64,000 nt of DNA from Helopsaltes ochotensis. Lineage: Eukaryota; Chordata; Aves; Passeriformes; Locustellidae. The notes beneath the pieces were generated by a model. That model saw only the letters and a list, made by a program, of their open reading frames with translations. It was not told where the DNA came from and searched no databases. Of this stretch, positions 60,731 through 64,000 are shown piece by piece (positions within the stretch are counted from its first letter, which is position 1; each line of letters begins with the position of its first letter). The translations under genes were made by a program, and so were the position numbers. The DNA lies in the NCBI GenBank assembly GCA_013400155.1, contig VXBM01000273.1, positions 1-64,000 of the forward strand. The letters are read 5' to 3'.

Positions 60731-63700
60731 GCAGAAAGCCCTGCCAAAAGCAGAACCCATATGCCCCTAAAATAAAAGGCAAGCTAGAAAATTGCAGCCT
60801 TGGAATCTGCAACATGGCAATGACCAGCCCACCTTGCCTTAAGGGTCTCTCAAGACATATGGCCATAAACAAAATTGGAAGTGGGAAAACTTGGTACTAC
60901 TAGAACGAAAACCTCCTCTATTGTCATGATATCAGAGATATATTTCCTAAGTGTTGACATAGCTACATCCATTTTCAATTGTGGTGTCTAATTATTCATA
61001 GATCTTGGTCTAAAATGTGGAGCCACAATTCATTGATTAGTAATGATTCACATTGACCTGCAGAGGTTTACAGTGTATACATTCCATTCCATTTTTCTCA
61101 TTAATAAAAAGTGTGATTTTTTTGCTTCCCTCATGACAGTTTAACTAAGTTTTTGGAGAAATTGTAAAGTTTTGTTATCTACTTCCATGGGACCAGACCT
61201 AGAAGTGTGCAAGAGTTTTCAGAATTTAATGCAAAATATTTGAAAGGATTTTACTTTGATTCAGTTCTTGCAACCAAAGAACACTCCAACTCAAATATTA
61301 AAGATGTTTCTATGAAGTCTGGCATTACATCTGGACATCTTTTTATCACTGACAATATCTAAAAATAAGAAAATAGTGGGAGGATGAGGTAAATATGATG
61401 TACATTCAGAGTTGGGATTTGTTACTTTTTGATGGAAATAAGACTGCTTGCTTTATGATGGTTAATGCATATCAAGTGTTTCTGGTTTTCTACTTCCATC
61501 ACACTTCACTTGCATTCTAAAAACAGAAAGGTTTTTCAACCATTTTATGAGATAACAGAGCATGAGTAGAATAACAAATACAAGAAATCAACAGAGCTCT
61601 CTTTTTCTTTTTAGATTTTTTTCCTAATGATTCCCTTGACCCACATTTTCTGTCTTACATTTATGCTGTTTTATTCACTGGTTTCTAATTGCTTACATCC
61701 CTCCCTTAGGAACTTGCAGCTTGGCATCTTCATTTCACTTTCCACTTAAAGGTTTGGTATCCAAATGCTGGTATTGATCATTTTATCTTTTTTTATTTTC
61801 TCCTATTCTTTCTCTAACCTATGGCATTGCTAATGAATATAAACTTGAATTAATGAAGTGGTTCTGCAGCAGAAAAGAAGGCACTTCCAAAATACTGTTT
61901 TTATGGCTTTGTTGCTGAGAATTTTCTTTTGTGATCTCTGTTGTCAACTAAATAAATATTTTAACCATGAACAGTACCATTAAATTCCTATGGTAACTAA
62001 CAGGTTACAAATTTTATCCACTTGATATGAAAAATGATTGGTTACTTGCTAGCATCTACTTACTAGCATCTGAGAGCTCAAAAATATTTCCATCAGAATG
62101 ATTCTCCTCTTCATAGCTGCTCAAACAGAAAACAAACCTATAAATGAGATTGTGAATAAACAGCAGCAAATTCAGTTCATTACTCTGCTAATACTCATGA
62201 AAGTTGTTCTTCTGAATTGCATCACAATCCAGCTAAGTTGTGCCATACTACTTTGGAATGTCTACAGTATGTGCTATATGAAAAGGAAGAAATATATAAC
62301 GTATAAAATGGCAGAAAGAGGCAAAGAAAACCATCCATCTGTGTCTCAAGGTACAGATTCCTTGACCTCTTGAACACCTCATAACTAGTGGTAGGTCATG
62401 TTCATCTGTTGGGAATGCTGGAAAACTGCCTCAGCTCGTGTATTACTATTTCCTCCACAGGCTGAGAGGACAGCCAAACTTTGAGCAAGAAAAGATTGCA
62501 TCAAGTAAGAAGATTTAATCCTAAATCGAGGTCTTTTTGAGGAACACATTTTCAAACCAATTATTTTTTCCTGGGTCAGAAAAAGTAGAGGACCTCCTGC
62601 TGCCTGGACATGAAAAAGTACTACAAATATGACTCAGAACAAACAAAAATATATCCTATATATACACATAAAGCCAAAGCATGATTTTCACATTCATAAA
62701 TACTGAATTAATGACACATCAGGTTACCTGTACGTCATATGTTTACAGCTATAAAACACCCTAAAATTGGCCTATTATTCATTTTTATTTGCTACATTTT
62801 CTTTAAATTACATACAAGGAAATTGGTTGCAATTTTAGTATTGCAAACCCACAGCGTTTGACTGCATACATATTTTTTTCCGTATTGCAGTCAGCACATA
62901 CATCATTTAATAAATCAAGTGTATCTACTAGGCTAAAGGTTTAAACATTTGTTTCATGAACGATCATTAAATATAAAAATCAGGCTTGCGTGTGCAGGTC
63001 TAGAATACATAAAATTAACTAATATATGTTAAAACAAAAAGGGTAATGTAAATGCACAGAGTACCTTATATAAATAAAACAATTCTAGGCAAGAAAAATC
63101 ATACACGGCTGTGTTCTGAAAAAACAATGAGCATGCAGGCAACCACAGAAGACCTTTGAACAACTCAGCTGAATTTTTAACATGTATACCACATGGATAA
63201 CATTTTTCAGGATCACGATTTCAGATACACAAGAGCTGAACACACTGAAGCTAATTGAAACCCCCTTCTTCTACCTACCTCTCCAGAAGCAATAGGGTGT
63301 GTACGTAAGGGTAACTGAATGACCAAGTCAATAGGAGTTGTCTTGTGTAAAAATGAAGCATACACTCAGCTTTGTAAAAATTGTACAGCACAAATGAGTC
63401 TTGCAGTGCTGCTTGCAGATAATGTGTCCATGCTTCTTAAAACAACTAGACTTCAAATATTTATGTTTTAAAGGTTTACTAGATGGCTTTAGGAAAACAT
63501 AGCAAAGGATCAGGAGGCCCTCTAAGTGAAAGGTCAGTGTCTGTATCCTGCCACTCCTTCTGCTTCCTTCCTGCCACAAGTGGAGTTCAGCCCCATTTAT
63601 TATAATTCCTATTTTTTAAAAAGATCCACTGTTGTCATAAGAGATCTCAGCAGGAGGTGATGTTGGGGTTGGAACAAGGTTGGCAGGCTGTCTCTTTCCT

Positions 63701-64000
63701 ACACCCATTGGAATATACTTTCTTGCTAAATTGGGATTGTAGTCTAGGATTCCTCCAGTCTGCTGTAATAAGTGCAGGTGAAGCTTAAATAACCAAACAT
63801 GTATCTCATTCTCAGCTCTCAGATCATCATACACTAATGATGATGCACATAAAGAATCTGTGGCTTCAAATTTTAGAAATCATTAATTTTGTGCAGTTTT
63901 TGTAACTACTAAAGTTTTAGCTTTGCTGAGGAATCCTGCTTATTGGAAAAATTATATTGCATGCTGGAGTTCGTTTGCTATTAATAACCTGATTTCAGTA
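60731..64000. other. Unique AT-rich noncoding DNA
   Basis: The first 150 bases may continue the LINE relic. Otherwise nothing is recognised apart from a minus-strand candidate exon at 63630-63762 (see the findings). Confidence 0.45.

Noticed and set aside
1..64000. CRISPR arrays, bacterial operons, phage or defence systems
   Set aside because: No regularly spaced direct repeats, no dense gene packing and no ribosome-binding sites. Vertebrate retroelements identify the DNA as animal nuclear sequence.

Overview
The window looks like nuclear DNA of a bird, most likely a passerine. It is AT-rich and has no bacterial-style gene packing. Its recognisable repeats are the avian set: CR1 LINE 3' ends at 1.0-1.6, 36.3-36.7 and 43.2 kb, an older CR1/L3-like tail at 28.6 kb, a solo LTR of an avian ERVL-type family at 35.8-36.3 kb, a MIR-like SINE at 45.5 kb, and a tRNA-derived SINE with a CR1-type tail at 46.2 kb. 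The last resembles the passerine TguSINE1 family, which is the basis for the passerine call. A decayed LINE ORF2 endonuclease fragment lies at 60.4 kb.

No complete protein-coding gene, rRNA, intact tRNA or CRISPR array can be supported. The longest open frames (about 110-140 codons) are no longer than expected by chance in AT-rich DNA of this length on six frames. Several short minus-strand segments (15.5, 18.3, 25.4, 33.0-33.4, 35.1, 38.3, 44.8, 52.9, 63.7 kb) have protein-like composition and usable splice signals. The 38.3 and 35.1 kb segments are also phase-compatible. They are given as low-confidence candidate exons of one possible minus-strand gene. Similar segments occur on the plus strand (20.2 and 40.0 kb), so chance remains a serious explanation.

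Layout: 0-9 kb is unique AT-rich sequence with one CR1 copy. 9.2-10.0 kb is a GC-richer block next to a stretch resembling a conserved noncoding element (CNE). 10-24 kb is unique, with homeodomain-site-rich stretches near 15.1-15.4 and 16.0 kb. 24.2 kb holds a purine-rich G-quadruplex motif. 28-31 kb holds an old retroelement tail and a CNE-like stretch. 35.8-36.7 kb is a nested LTR/CR1 cluster. 41-47 kb carries another CNE-like stretch and three small retroposons. 48.6 kb has two adjacent perfect inverted repeats. 50.4 kb is a pentanucleotide microsatellite. 56-57 kb is simple-repeat rich. 60.4 kb is the LINE fragment. The most likely reading is a gene desert or long intron with scattered regulatory elements; no group of genes acting together can be described.
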